From Hydrangea macrophylla (lineage: Eukaryota; Streptophyta; Magnoliopsida; Cornales; Hydrangeaceae): a stretch of DNA of 64,000 nt. The stretch is from contig CM066988.1 in assembly GCA_033977485.1 (NCBI GenBank), positions 5,168,501 to 5,232,500 of the forward strand, read 5' to 3'. Within the stretch, counting starts at the first letter, position 1. Each line of letters begins with the position of its first letter. Below the pieces are notes generated by a model. That model was given only the letters and a program-made list of their open reading frames with translations, did not search any database and was not told the DNA's origin. This document shows positions 42,701 through 55,872 of this stretch, piece by piece. The position numbers were made by a program, and so were the translations under genes.

Positions 42701-43134
42701 TAGAAATTGAGCTAAACTTGGGAAGGAATTGGGGATTCTAAGCTTAGTTGCGTATAAATCAAAGAGGTGAGTGCTCTAATCCCAAAATTGGGTGTTTAGA
42801 TATGTTGGTGTGATAATTGTTGGCTTAGAATACTTAATCCATGTTTATATTTATATGTGTTGTTGAAATTGAGTAAAAAGTATGTCAAAGTTATGAAATT
42901 GATATGCTTATATGCTTAACTAATTAGAAATTGAGCTAAACTTGGGAAGGAATTGGGGATTCTAAGCTTAGTTGCGTATAAATCAAAGAGGTGAGTGCTC
43001 TAATCCCAAAATTGGGTGTTTAGATATGTTGGTGTGATAATTGTTGGCTTAGAATACTTAATCTATGTTTATATTTATATGTGTTGTTGAAATTGAGTAA
43101 AAAGCATGTCAAAGTTATGAAATTGATATGCTTA
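42701..43134. repeat. 224-bp tandem duplication in the solo LTR
   Basis: TAGAAATTGAGCTAAACTTG starts two nearly identical copies at 42701 and 42925. The second copy is cut near its end by the Helitron at 43135. Confidence 0.93.
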
Positions 43135-45326
43135 TCTATATAATAATTTAGAACTCTATCCTACTAGGACAAGTGATTAGGACAAGAATATGTAATTATT
43201 GCTGACTAGAATTGCTGACTGGGAATGTACCATTTTTTTTTAACCCTCAAACCCTATCTCTATCCCACAGGCCACACCTGCCCCCTCGCTCTCTCTTCTT
43301 CCTCCCCCTCTCTGATTCACTGAACCATCACCATCCATTTCGTCCTCTTCTTCTCCATCTCTCGCCTTTCCTGTCATCTCTTCTCATCTTGGCTCCACCT
43401 CCCTCCCAATCTCTCTCTAATCTGACCCCTCATCCACCTTCACCGTTGCCCTCACACTCACACTAGCGCTGGCAATTCTACCCCACCACAGTGCCGAACC
43501 ACCACCCTTTGCCTTCGGCTCCTTCGGTTTCTTCTTCTTCTTCTTCTTCTTCTTCTTCTTCTTCTGGGTGGGCTGCCACCAACACGCCACAACCCAAGTC
43601 GTCGGATCTTCTCCTTCCTTTGCCGCCATGGATTTTCCGACCACCACTACTACTGCCTCCGTCATCGACCCCCACCTCTGGTCCAACCACAACCACAACT
43701 AAAACCAAATAACCTAGATCTACCAAGGAAATCAATTATGTGCTCATTTGTACTTTTAATTTTCACAGGTGTGTTTTAATGGAAGGTCGAGCCCACCATC
43801 TCCTTCTCTCTCTGTACTCTATTTTTCTCTTTTCTTTGGTTAATTTGTGGAAATCTAGAATCTGACTTTGATTTCTTTGTTTATCTTCTTTGAAGAATCT
43901 GACTTTGATTTCTTTGTTTATCTTCTTTGATTTCATTGATTTGGAGCTCGTGTGTTTAATTTCTTCTTACTTCTCTTGCAGTCACAGGTAATTACTATGT
44001 TCTTACAAAGTGTTTTTTAATGAGACTTTGTAGCTGAAAGTTTTACCCAAAGTTGACAAATTGATTGGATCTTAATGCATTTGTGGAGCATTACATAAAG
44101 AAAATGCCCAATGAATTTAACCTACATCCTTTCAAAGTAAATAGTTGATTAATCTTTTACAGTTGTTTTTTGTTGTTTACTTGATTCATTCCATGATTTG
44201 ATTGATAATTTTGATTGTGTCCAAGCTTATAGTATCCAATTGGGTTTATTTTATTTAGGAAAGAAGATTTTGCAGAAATCAAACAACCTCCTCAAGATTT
44301 TGGATAAAAGACTCGTGGGTGTGGAATGAACACTCTGCAGAACAATCTCATTCTTTTCATTCAATTTGATTAAACTCACTTTTTCATGCTATTAGATAGA
44401 ATATTGATACCACTTTTTTTTAATGTCCTTATGTAGAAGGAGAACAAAACATGCTAGGAAATCAAATATACAAACTAATGTGGCATAGAATAAAGAAAGC
44501 TGTGTAAACCATAGCTGTATATTTTGTTCAGTTTGTTAGTTTAACTGATATATTTTTCAGTCTCTATTTTTTAATTTCCAATTCTTTAATTTATTGTTTC
44601 AGACAAGAATTGTTGTGTTGTTTTAAGCTCCCTAGGTTTATATATATTTTTAAACCACAAAGGAATAGTTGAAAATTTTATTGCTTTGCTTTCTTTATGA
44701 TTATAGCTAAGGGGTTTATGAAAATGCTAAACTTAAACCCAAACTATTTTTTTTTTGCAGAAAATTGACTAATGGGTATGGCAGAGGAGGTTAGGTCACT
44801 GCTCATGCCACATTCTATAGAGGTGGTAATGACTTTGGGATAATGGGTAAACTTGAATACTCTTTAATTGTCTAATTTCTTAATTTGTACTCGAATAGAA
44901 AGCGTTGACCCTCTTTTATTGGCTTTAGGGAAAACATGGAAAATGGAAAGAGAAAATATTAGCAAAAGGACAAAGATAGCAAATAAGGATTTTTATTGGT
45001 CACTTTTTTGGCTTGATTAAAATCGCCCTCAAACTTTGCAATAATATACAACCATCAAATGACTGTTAGAATTCAATTTGTACGTGCTAACTGATTAATT
45101 TTTTTGATTTCTTGGAAATCAATGGAGATTACAGTGTTTCTATTTGTTTCCTTATAATCTTGCTTGAAACTTCTTAACATGAAGATTGTTGATTCTTTCT
45201 CCATTTTCTTAGTGTTGGGGTGAGAAAATTTTTGGTTGTGTTATGAACTTTTAAAATTCTCTGTCTTGAACGAGCATATATGGTTTGAATTGTTAGGTAG
45301 TGGCTTTAGCCACGGGCAATACCTAG
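43135..45326 (+). mobile_element. Non-autonomous Helitron (2192 bp) carrying captured gene sequence
   Basis: The 5' end is TCTATATAATAATTTAGAAC and the 3' end CCTAG (CTRR type). A hairpin GTGGC-TTTA-GCCAC (45300-45313) stops 13 bases before the end, the rolling-circle terminator layout. The insertion lies between A (43134) and T (45327) with no target duplication, as Helitrons do, and the host LTR repeat reads through after removal. There is no Rep/helicase. Confidence 0.88.
43240..44870 (+). pseudogene. Captured gene fragment inside the Helitron
   Basis: A CT-rich leader-like stretch (43240-43720, including a (TTC)n run at 43530-43565) resembles the 5' untranslated region and first exon of a plant gene. 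Intron-like AT-rich DNA follows, then TTTTTTTTGCAG at about 44750-44760 before AAAATTGACTAATGGGTATG, an acceptor-like boundary. I cannot identify the parent gene. The poly-Ser or poly-Glu ORFs predicted here are microsatellite translations. Confidence 0.4.
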
Positions 45327-46255
45327 TATGCTTATATGCTAAGTTGCTTAAATGCTTATGTGGATCAAAGGGAAGTCAAGTAGTGAGCACCATTTATAGG
45401 TCCCATATGTAAGGGATAGGAAGTCCTCAATGAGTAGGACGTGGTGACGACCACAATGAAATGCCGGTGACGCCTTCGGGGTCACAAGAGTGTGTGTGTT
45501 GTGCTATATGCGCCAAAAGAATGAGAAATTCCGGGGTGAGAAGGACCCGGGGGTGGTGGCTTGAGTTACTTGACTTTTCGGAGATCAATTGGTTGATGTT
45601 TATATTTACTGTTGTTGCATTTGCATATTAAACATTCCAATAGCATGATTAGTTTCCTCACTAAGCGAAAGCTTAAACGAAAATATATTTTCTGTTGTGG
45701 TTATTGAATAACCATCGCAGGTACGGCACGGGAAGATGAGAGAAAATGATCCGCACGACGGGTTGGGCGTGGGGTTGTGAGATGTGTTTTATGTTCATAT
45801 ATCTAGATGTTTTGGTTTGGTTGTAACCTTTACACTTCAAGTGTTGTAAACAACTTATATTTTGAAAGTTCTTGTAATATGTTAATTCAAGTTGGGTAGT
45901 AAGGGTCTTTTGGTATAAATTGCACTTGCAAGTCACAAATTATGTATATGGAAAAGGCAACTTGGAGTAGCAAGTAACTTTGGTTGTAAATTGAGCTTAG
46001 TTTTTCTTTGGTTGAGAAATTATGCAAGCATTGGGTTAAAATGTGGATTTTGATGTTGAGTTATGATTCATATGAAGAATTTGGGTGTTTTGATTGTCAT
46101 TTTATATATGGAAATCTTATGTCAATGTTTAGAAACACTTAGAATTGAATTTGGAGGGTTCTTGGATGTTTACACAAAGTTTGATTATGTTAGGAAAGGT
46201 TTTGGACATGAAAAACTGATGTTTTTAGCAGCAGGGAGGTGTTCTGCCAAGGCCG

Positions 46256-46334
46256 GATCGATCCGGCCTTTCCGCGGATCGATCCGCCCATTTCTGGGGA
46301 CGTTCTGCCTCAAAATCATGAAAATGGATCGATC
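46256..46334. repeat. Three phased GATCGATC palindromes in the solo LTR
   Basis: Octamers start at 46256, 46277 and 46327 (steps 21 and 50), in CCGGATCGATCCGG, GCGGATCGATCCGC and TGGATCGATCCG contexts. The position, about 0.3-0.4 kb before the LTR end, corresponds to 61343-61442 in the related LTR. Confidence 0.92.
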
Positions 46335-46630
46335 CGCCCCTATTTTTGGCAGCTGCTGACTTTTACGGAAACAAGCATAACTCTCTCTACAAAACTCGGT
46401 TTCGCGCGCCATTTTTTTCGTTGGAACCGGAACTCAAAGACCTATCTTTTGGTGTAAAATTTTGATATACTTTATAAATGACAATTTTGTCCTTGGGGCT
46501 ATTTTGTGTCAGCGAAGTTGTTTTATGAGGTCTAAATCATGATTTTCTTAGTAAATTAAGGCTGTTTTGGCAATTGGGCTTTGTTACTCGTGTCCTAACT
46601 CGCCGAGGCGGGTTGGGGTGTGACATATAT

Positions 46631-48337
46631 TGTAATTAATTATTGAAAAACTTGAGTCTTTTGGCAACTAATTTTTATAGAGCTGAATAAGAGATTAATC
46701 TAAAAGCGACAAATTGAAGCTCTATTAAAATAGCGTAGTTGGCTTTTTCAAAAATTTCTTTCATTTTGCACAAATCTCTAATTTCTATTGCAATACCAAT
46801 TTCTAAATCGCTAATTACCCCATAAAATTTTCTGCAAAACACTATATTTTAGAAAAAGGGTTAATTAGTATTATATCCCCCTTCTATAGGGTTTTTTTGG
46901 TTTCGAGTCCCTTGGTTAAAAAAACATTTGGATAGAGTCCCTTCCATATTTTCATCCCCAAACTACCCCCAAGATACAATTCTCATACAATTCTTGCAAC
47001 AGTAACCCCATCTACAACCATTTCTTCCCTAAATTTCTCCCCTAAATACCTTCTTTGACCAATTGAAAGTTCATAACTCTGTCCTAAATCACCATTTTAT
47101 ACTATCATTATAAAAAGGACAACCACTAAACTCTATGGTCTGAGCTCCATAATTTCGTTGACCCCAGCTGACAGTGTCTTGAAGATTCCAGCTTGCTCCG
47201 AAACTATGACGTGTCTTTGAAGTTGGGGGAGAACTCACAAAATCAAAAGTAGAACATCTACATATCGAGAATGGCGAAGAAAGGTATGTTTCGACAGAAA
47301 TTTGGAGATTGCTACTATTTTTAAGAAATTAACAAAATCGTGGTGGTTGTCATTTTCCTTGTTGGGGTTTTCTAGAGAATGAGGGAAGTCTATGAGAGTT
47401 GTCATTTTTTTTTACTTACCAAATGTTTGTTCTTATGCTTTAGAGAAAATGGGTGGAATGTATTGGGGGTGGTCTATTTTTTTTTTCTTTTATCAAAATG
47501 CTTTGGATTATAAGGTCGTTCGGATTTGGAGTTTGTTCCTTTTGTAATTTCATAGGGCATCATGTTTGTATCTTCTTTGGCCTTTGTGATTTTATAATAT
47601 AAATTTACTTTAACTCATAAAAAAATACAAAAATTCACATTATCATCACTTTTGGTTATGAATCATTCTTGCTAACGATTGATAAGAGTATATTTGACGA
47701 TGTCACACTATTTTATGGCTAATTCCATGATCTATTCACTGTTGATTGCAAATTTAATCAAAATATAAGTGAGATATGGTGATTGTAGCAATTTAATGTG
47801 CTATTTAATTCTAATTGGCAATGCATAAATCACGCAATAATGAGTCAATCTGGATGACTGCATTTAATCTCCCATTAAATCCAATATCCCAAGTTACATA
47901 ATAATTTTAGCTATAAAGATGAGGGTTATTTAGGTCATATAAAACTCTTTAATCATGGTTAAGATATCTTAACTAGGATCTTTGGGATCTTATATTAAAT
48001 AAGTAAATAGGGTGAACTTTATCCATGCAAGGATAGCACTAAGGGATTTATTGGCAATTTTCTATTAGAAAAATTCTTAATAAAAAATAATAAATAAATA
48101 ATCTATCCTTAACTATGCTGCCAGATTGAGTAAAATTGCGAGCAACCTAATTGGTATTAATTTCCGTAGATGAATTTTAAAACGATTTCAAGTATTTTTT
48201 TGGTCAATTTTATTTTAGGAGTACAGTTATTTTCCGTAATGAGGTTGGTTGAGTTGCAGTCTTCTAATTAACTTATCAGAAGCAAATCATTTTCCTGTAT
48301 TTTGGCATACCCCACTTCATTAAAAACTAAAATAACG

Positions 48338-48387
<50 letters not shown>

Positions 48388-49426
48388 AAAAGTAGAGAAT
48401 ATGAAAGGAAGAAAAAACCAACAGACAGCCAACTCGTGATGTGATTTCAGAACACACATGTTTTTTTGTACATATGTTGTGCGTGCCTGAGGATCGTCGG
48501 CCACACCGTTGGGTGTTACTGTGTGGGCAGCACTCATGTAGTACTGATACGAGTACAATTTTATTTGTTTTTTCATATTTTTTTTAAAGGTAAGAAAAAC
48601 AAAATATGTGATTCTTTCAGAGCCACATAAATGTTGTCCACCCAACAACACTCATGTTGCTGCCGAGGATCCTTCCCGATATTGTGCTTAGGCATACAAT
48701 CTTAATTCAAATATGAAAATGATTGATGATAAAAAGAGAAAAGGTATGACAAATTTTGGTAGTTACAAAATGGTTTTAACTTTTAACTAAATCAAATTAT
48801 TGAATAAAAAGTTCTGGTAAAACATGGCATCTTTCTCCATTTGAAACTATAGCTTTATTTATTACCAAATACAGATATCCAAGCATATGTATTCTTACAC
48901 AAACATTTAGCTAAAATATTATATATCCACAGACACATACATATATATATATATATATATGGGGCTATTTTCACACCTCTTATTACTTTAAAGTAGCAGC
49001 AACCAAAATATTTAACTGTTTTTTTTCTTCGAAAAAATGGTTAATTCTGGACAAAGGAGCCAACCTCTAGGATATACCAATGAGCTCAAATGCATGCTAA
49101 TCAAGAAATGAGTCCCGAGCATGACTTTATTAAAACATTTAAGTTACTCTTGTTATTAAAAAAAAAAAAAAAGAAGAAGAAGAAGAAGAAAAACAAAAAT
49201 AGGAGAGCAAATTGAGTGTACGAGGGTCCCATCAGTGCGAGGTCTAAGAGGGTTACTTGGTGAGGTAGTAACATAACCGAAAACTTGTTTTACTGAACCA
49301 GAAGCTTAATTGTTGAAGGAAAATACACATGGACATATACAAAGAAAGAGTCAAAATGAATTTTTTTTTGCTATTGAAACTGATTCGGCCACTATGGTGT
49401 GAAAGGTGTTAATTCCAATTCATGAC
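46631..49426. other. AT-rich intergenic stretch, no gene recognised
   Basis: Contains a (TA)n run at about 48343-48375, another near 48940-48960 and (GAA)n at 49170-49190. At 47271 ATGGCGAAGAAAG is followed by GTATGT, which could be a relic first exon with a donor site, but nothing downstream supports a gene. GTTGCTGCCGAGGATCCTTC at 48656 repeats the motif at 12934. Confidence 0.45.
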
Positions 49427-49932
49427 CATGGCCGGCCCAAAGGGGGCAAAAGGGGCAACCGTCCCGGGCTACCAAAGTTTATAAAATTTTGAGGGTTTTT
49501 ATGAAATTTTTATAATTATATTTTTACCTTGAGATTTTTAGTATTTTATATTTAGGCCTCCCCAAGTCCCAATTTAGTGTCATCAACTACATATATAATG
49601 ATATTGATGTATATAAAACTCAAAAACAAAGGCTCCTAGAATTTTAAAAATTACACTGTTAGTGTAAGAATTTTTTGAGTTTTAGAAATAGACCCTTCCA
49701 GAATTTTGAAAGACACCATACAATGTTTAAGTTTCACAAGTAGACTCATATTATAAGTAGACTCCCAAAAAAATCGTCAATTATGTAAAAATAAACCCTA
49801 AAAAAATTGCCAATTATGTATAAATAGACTAAAAAAAAAAAATCGTCTCGGCTGTGCTGCCCCTGAACCCCCATATAAGGGTCTCTATTTAATAATTCGT
49901 CCCAGACCTCTAAATATTCGGGACCGGCTCTG
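49427..49932. mobile_element. Non-autonomous hAT element (506 bp)
   Basis: The ends CATGGCCGGCCC and GGGACCGGCTCTG are imperfect inverted repeats of a common plant hAT type. Flanks TTCATGAC (49419-49426) and CTCATGAC (49933-49940) form an 8-bp duplication with one mismatch. The interior motif GCTGCCCCTGAACCCCCATA is shared with 32545-32565. Confidence 0.78.
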
Positions 49933-50744
49933 CTCATGACCCAGCTCTTTGGGTCACATTCTTATGGAAGTCAAGAGATTAATGCATGGCCTGGGTGCTC
50001 TGGGATGTGCACAGATATGTGCGTAGACAATCAAGCTCACAACGTGGCTAGACAAAATGACTTTGGAGGGTTGGGGGTGATATTGTTTATGCTTTCCATA
50101 TAAAAAAAAAAAAAAAACATGAATTCAGATAATTATGAACCATATCATGCATAATGGCATGTTGAGAGAGAGGATACCGTAAAAACGAATATTGTTAATT
50201 TGGAATATTATTGTGAATATGGGAATATTATTTTATGGACAGCAGTTTTGGAGTATTTATTTTTGCATATAAGTGTTGTCCTTAAATGGTAATAATATAT
50301 ATCAGCAAGTATTATTTATATAGACCAATGATATTCAAGCACATCAAGTTAAGAAATGAGAAAATAACTTAGGTACATTACCTCAAATATTTGTTTACCT
50401 TATTTTGGCATTTAATTAGTGCATGTGTATAGATGTATTTGTGTGACACATACGTAGCACATACTTTACCAATCACATGTTTAAATGTGACAAAAATATC
50501 TAAAATAATACACTGAAGTCTTGTCCAATAATAGCACCCAAAGAATGCCCATTGTTTAAGTTCAAGGGTGGGACCCTCCTCAACCAATAATATCTTTGCT
50601 TATGAAGCAAGCCTACTAGATGTAGGTTTGACCAAAGAATTTTCTAATATTACAATTTATCCTTGTTGAAAGGTCACTTCTCATTAAATGTTCCATTGAA
50701 AGGGAAAAGAGTATTGGCAAATTGATGGGCAAGAAGCCGAAGAG

Positions 50745-50946
50745 TAGGGGTGAAACAAAATCTAAATTAAATCGAACCATTGAATCGAATCGATTGATTC
50801 GGTTGGTTTTCATAAGATATGTGTTGTAAAATTAAAAATTGAACCAAAAAATAAGTTTAAAATTGAAAAAATTGAATCGAATCAAATAGTTCGATCAGTG
50901 AAAAAATCCTTTCAAAATCGACCGAGCCGAACCGATTTTACCCTTA
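50745..50946. mobile_element. Non-autonomous hAT element with TAGGGGTGAAAC terminus
   Basis: TAGGGGTGAAACAAAAT at the left and ATTTTACCCTTA at the right are imperfect inverted ends. Flanks CCGAAGAG (50737-50744) and CTGAAGAG (50947-50954) match at 7 of 8 bases. The interior repeats ATCGAATCGA and CCGAACCGA words. Confidence 0.78.
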
Positions 50947-50954
50947 CTGAAGAG

Positions 50955-52091
50955 TGTATATATCCTCAAAGAATCTCAAAGAATAATGTTATACTTCTCA
51001 AATTTTGAATTTTAAATGCTTCTTAAATTTATGTAGTAGTGGATCTATTGAATTTTAATTGGAGAATATTGAAATAGTTCCACTATTATTAAAAGTGATT
51101 CTACTACTATGTATATTTAGAAAGTATTTGAGATATAAAAATTTGAAAAATTTAACATTACTCATCCTCAAAATACCATTCCAGTGGTTTTTTTTTTTTT
51201 TTTAGGATAGACCCAAAATAATTGAGTGTCGTTGCATTGAATAATGGTATTAAATTGGAGAAATTATCTGATATGAACACCACCCCATAAGATTTCACTT
51301 GTGATTTTATGATGACAATCATCCTGTGACAGTCCCTTAGAATAATTCCTCGGTTGTACTCTTCTTAGTCTGAAAGTACAATCTTTAGTCAAGGCGTTTA
51401 CATTGAGTCCATGAGAACATTATTCTTCGTGGACTAAAAATATGCTTACCTAATCCTACTTTTCTATGCTACTAATTCTGATTATTTATTTATTTATTTA
51501 TTATTTATTATTATTATTTATTTTTTTATTTTTTATTTTACAATTTTAGCATTTGATCAAATTTTAAATGAATTTGATAACATGAAAATCGTTATTCAAG
51601 AGAATCAAAATATTTAAAGGTTTGTTGAATTGTTTTCTAATCCCAACAGAAGTAATCACATTGCAAACTTTTTCTTTCTCTGTTTTCTTTTAATCTTTTG
51701 TTGTTTAATCTAGAGACATGACTGAAATTAAATTTCAAAAACAAATTGGGATTCAAACATGAATTGACAAGAATCATCATAGATATTTTTTTTCCTAATT
51801 TATTTAATCTTTTGTTGTCTAATCCCGTTTTTTTTTTTTAATTTTTTTAATTTTTTAGTAAAAGGTCCTTCTAGTTATGTTAAAATATCAAATTTCAGGT
51901 ACCTAATAATATAAAATTTTGTAATATGTGAATTTGATTTAATTTTCACTAATCAAGAATTTTTGAGTAAAGTTAAAATTGGATTCTCCTTTAAGCTAGA
52001 TCATCCCATGTGAGGTATTTTTTTTTATACCAAATTTCTTATAAAAAGATAATAAAAAAACATTAACATTGGTCATTTTCTAAATACTAAA

Positions 52092-52121
<30 letters not shown>
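50955..52121. other. AT-rich spacer, no gene seen
   Basis: Holds (TTTA)n-type low complexity at 51482-51540 and (TA)n at 52096-52117. No coding sequence recognised. Confidence 0.55.
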
Positions 52122-52122
<1 letters not shown>

Positions 52123-52131
52123 ATGAATATA

Positions 52132-52304
52132 CAAAGATTCTCTAAAGAGGGCGCCTTCCCTTTGTTAAAGAGAGGGTCTCTGTTTTGACCGTTGGATCGT
52201 GTTTAAAAACTGTGAAATGACAAAATTGCCATTATGAAAATACGATCCCACGGCCAAAGCCCTCTCTTTAAGAAAAAAAAGGGCGCCATCTTTAGAGCTG
52301 ACTG
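52132..52304. mobile_element. MITE with GGGCGCC-containing inverted arms (173 bp)
   Basis: Arms CTCTAAAGAGGGCGCC and GGGCGCCATCTTTAGAG are inverted. Further inward, AGAGAGGG.. and ..CCCTCTCT and CCGTTGGATCGT/ACGATCCCACGG also pair. TATGAATATA occurs on both sides (52122-52131 and 52305-52314), a 9-10 bp duplication consistent with a Mutator-type element. Confidence 0.75.
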
Positions 52305-52768
52305 TATGAATATATATATATATATATATACACATTTGGTATCATATGGCAGAGTTTGACATAAGTTAACAACAAATTTATGCTTTTTTAAAAAGTTGAC
52401 AAACTCAACAGAAAAAAGAAATTTAATTTCAGAAGAAAAACAAAACAGTATTAAAAAGCATTGATGGGGTTTGAATCAGTCATCCGTTTGAAAACTGGAT
52501 TAAGATTTGTGCAATTGTAACCACACGATCATCACGTGCTGACGCCTGTATTAGAGTGGGTCCTTGATAGTGAAAACATGAAAGAGAGAGTGATAATTAA
52601 AGAAATTTTTGGGTCAAAGAAGAGCAAATGTGAGCAAAATAATTGACTCCAAGAAAGTTAATACTAGCTTTATATATAGTCCTTTCAATTGAGAGAGGTC
52701 GAATCAGGACACATTGGTTGGTGTGTGAGATAGTTTGACTTGTTACCTTTTTATGGGGGTTAGAGTTA

Positions 52769-53353
52769 GAGCATCAAGTGGGTAACAAGATACAACAAAT
52801 TTAGGGAACTTAGTTGAACACAAAGTATTTGGGTAGAGATGCTTTTACCACCAACGTAGTTAAAAAAAAAAAAATTAAAATTGGACGTTAACAATAGTTT
52901 AGGTTATACAATAAATTTAAGGAGTGAAACTTACTAGAATTTAAAGTTATTGCATGTTTAGTTTTGCTATTGTACAAGCTATAAGGCACAGTGTGTAGCG
53001 TGAGAGATTAAGCGACACACACAAAGTCATCTCATTCCCAAACGGCACACTATACCATGCCACTCCGAAATGGCACAATGTATGCCGTATGAGCTTTTTT
53101 TTTTTTTTTTTACAAAGTTTTAATTTCATTCAAATGCTACACACTATGCTGTGCCACTCCCAAACAGCATAGTATAAGTCTTTTTTTTTTTTTGGTTGCA
53201 AAGTTTTCATTTCATTCAAACGGCACATACTGTGCTGTGTCACTCCCAAACGTCATAGTATGAGCCGTTTGATCACTACACCATTGCCCTCGACATGTAC
53301 AACAAAATTAAGATTAGTTTTGCTTAAGTTTGTTATATCCATTGTGGATGCTC
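52769..53353. mobile_element. PIF/Harbinger-like non-autonomous element (585 bp)
   Basis: GAGCATCAAGTGGG at the left and CCATTGTGGATGCTC at the right end, flanked by TTA on both sides (52766-52768 and 53354-53356). Three internal units of CACTCCCAAACGGCACA type alternate with T-rich tracts at 53094-53111 and 53172-53184. Related to 27996-28797. Confidence 0.83.
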
Positions 53354-55872
53354 TTAGATCTTCAGCAACACTTTAGGGTTATCAATCTGGCAGCACCCAA
53401 GTGGCATTTGACAGGATCACAAAATATTTTTGGGAGCCATGGGCATAGGTCCCTGTAATAATCACTTTCCAAAGAACGATCCATGTGTTTTATTTTAATG
53501 GTTGCTGTCACGCCCTGGAGCAGTAAAAATAGAGAAAGTAAAATTCTTTTTTAGGTCCGTAGGCCATGTGTCACACCCCAGTTTTTGAACAACCAAATAT
53601 TCAATCCAGAGCTTGTATCCGGACTAATATTCAATTACCAAAAATCACGAGAGTGACACCCTCACACAAGCTAAATGATAATTTATTGAAAACAGTATTT
53701 AATACTCCTTAAATAAAGACAGGTGATCTTGTGTTTTAAAAAAAACTCTTTATTAATAAACATGTATTCCCAAACATCCATTTCATTATAAAAAAACTAA
53801 AGTTCCATTATAAATATTATATCACTTTTCAATTTTTAAAAAAAATATATCATTTTCATAAATAAAATGTCCACATACAGAGTTCAGCGGAAAAAAAAAA
53901 AGAATAAAATCTATACATCCTTTGGTCAGAGTAACTAAAACGTTCCCAGTACTCAATATACAATACATGTTATAATAATCCAAATACGGCCCACAATGCC
54001 TAAAATAAATAAATAAATAAAAATACAACCAAATACAAACTACACTTCTACACAACTGCAACTCCAAGACATCAAAAGCTCCACAGGAAATGTCCAAATA
54101 CTAAACCTGCACAAGTGCATTCAACTACGTTTCATATAGAAACGCCCCCGAATGCATAACACACTCGGGTCAGTCACATGACTGGTATGAGTTAAACAAA
54201 ACAAGAAGTCTTAGGGATCCAACTTGAACCCGTAGACAACAAATTACACTACAACACTCTTGGGTCAAGACAGGTAGTTCCACACACATATCTGGACAAT
54301 AGAGTAGTTTCCATCTATGTGGTGGCAAGTAGTTTCTTGCCCAAAATCCAAAGTTACTACGAATTTCATACTTACCCATTTACTTATGGTGAGCCAAACC
54401 TGTAAAACGTTAGTGGGCCCACCATCCTGCAAAATGAATGATCATAGACCAAGCAAACAATTCCGCATACCAACCGTCCACATTCTAACTCCAAACGTCG
54501 CATTTATTATTTCACGCTCATCAGTCTTATGAAATAATCCATTTTCATTATTTATTAGCATTAGATTTATCTTTGTGTTCCCTAGGTTCACCCCTTGGCC
54601 ACCCTCCATGGTACAGCCCACACATATATCCCATGTGTGCCCGGACATATTACCAACACCCACTCTGGTGCTAGTTTGGTTGGGGTATCAACCAAACCAG
54701 GTATACACACAGAAGGCTAGTCAATATGCCTAGACGTCTAACAAATAAGCCGGGCATAAGGCTTAGGCCAGCTTGATCACGAAGCCACTGGCAAAAGGGT
54801 ACACTTAGCAAGTCGAGCTACCAAAAAAAACATATCACACAACGGGGAGCGGTGAACACTAAAGAACTATGTTGCAATTATTACTTATCGTTCGTATTAT
54901 CCCCAATAATTGTGAATTTCGCGTTTATCACAAAGTTCCGTCTTATCATCCAATCACATCTCTAACTTTGAATGCATTCCAATTTTCTTACAATAAAGGG
55001 TTTTATCAATTAACCCATAACAATCTTCCCTCAATAATTTCTATTCAAATTACAAGATCTTTAATATACTATTCAACGTATCTAATTTACTCATTTTTAT
55101 CAAAATGACCACAAAATAAGGTCAGTTATTTCAGGTACAATAACCTCAACCCAACATTCAATATCAGTCTACAAGAAACACATAATAAAAAATTCACATT
55201 CTCATATCGTAAAGTATTATAACAATCGTTCCACAATATTTTCATCGGACTCAACGTTAATGACTATCAACCCTTTTTTTTTATTGCTCAACATTATATG
55301 AGAATTCATGTATCTATAAGTAATTTTCGTTAAGTCAAACGAATGAATAAAAAAAAACACAACTAATTATATTTCTCCAATGTCATACATTTTAATATAC
55401 TAAAAACTGCTACTGAAATCTTCAATTTCTGCCCAAACGGTGCAGAATCATGAAAAATACCATTAGACGAAAAGTGTGCAGAATCGCGTTTCCTACAGGC
55501 CCTCGCGGACAGAATTCCATAAATCTAAGTCATGGTTTTATAATATTTTTTCAAAGTTTCTGCCACTGTTAAAAAAAAAAATAAAACGAATTTTCTATTA
55601 TTTATTCATTATCAAAATTATTCCCCTTTGTGTATTCATCAAATTAACTATCCACATGATCTATCCAAGTACACCGAGATCACAATCATAAAATCACACG
55701 AAGAAAATAAATATTTATATCATTTAATAATAACGAATGGGGATCCACATACAATTTAACACCAACCACAAAATTAATAAGAACTATTTGGATTCTCTTG
55801 CACACACACACACACATATATATATATATACATACGTGTATATATATACCCAAATATAAATTTTAACTCACC

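Larger units (their letters stand above)
41905..46625 (+). repeat. Solo LTR of a Del/Tekay-like element, interrupted by a Helitron
   Basis: The edges are TGTAACACCCATACCC and GGGTTGGGGTGTGACA, flanked by the perfect duplication TATAT (41900-41904 and 46626-46630). No internal element sequence remains, so the original element was lost by LTR-LTR recombination. Without the 2192-bp Helitron it would be about 2.5 kb, close to the related LTR at 59399-61734. It holds a 224-bp tandem duplication (42701-43134) and a phased GATCGATC cluster (46256-46334). Confidence 0.9.

Noticed and set aside
43212..43735. Pro/Ser-rich or poly-Glu ORFs on both strands
   Set aside because: CT-rich leader and (TTC)n repeat inside a Helitron; no domain, no support for translation.
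46063..46457. ORFs of 98, 75 and 72 residues
   Set aside because: They cover the GGATCGATCC cluster of the solo LTR; Arg-Ile-Asp-Pro repeats are translations of the palindromes.
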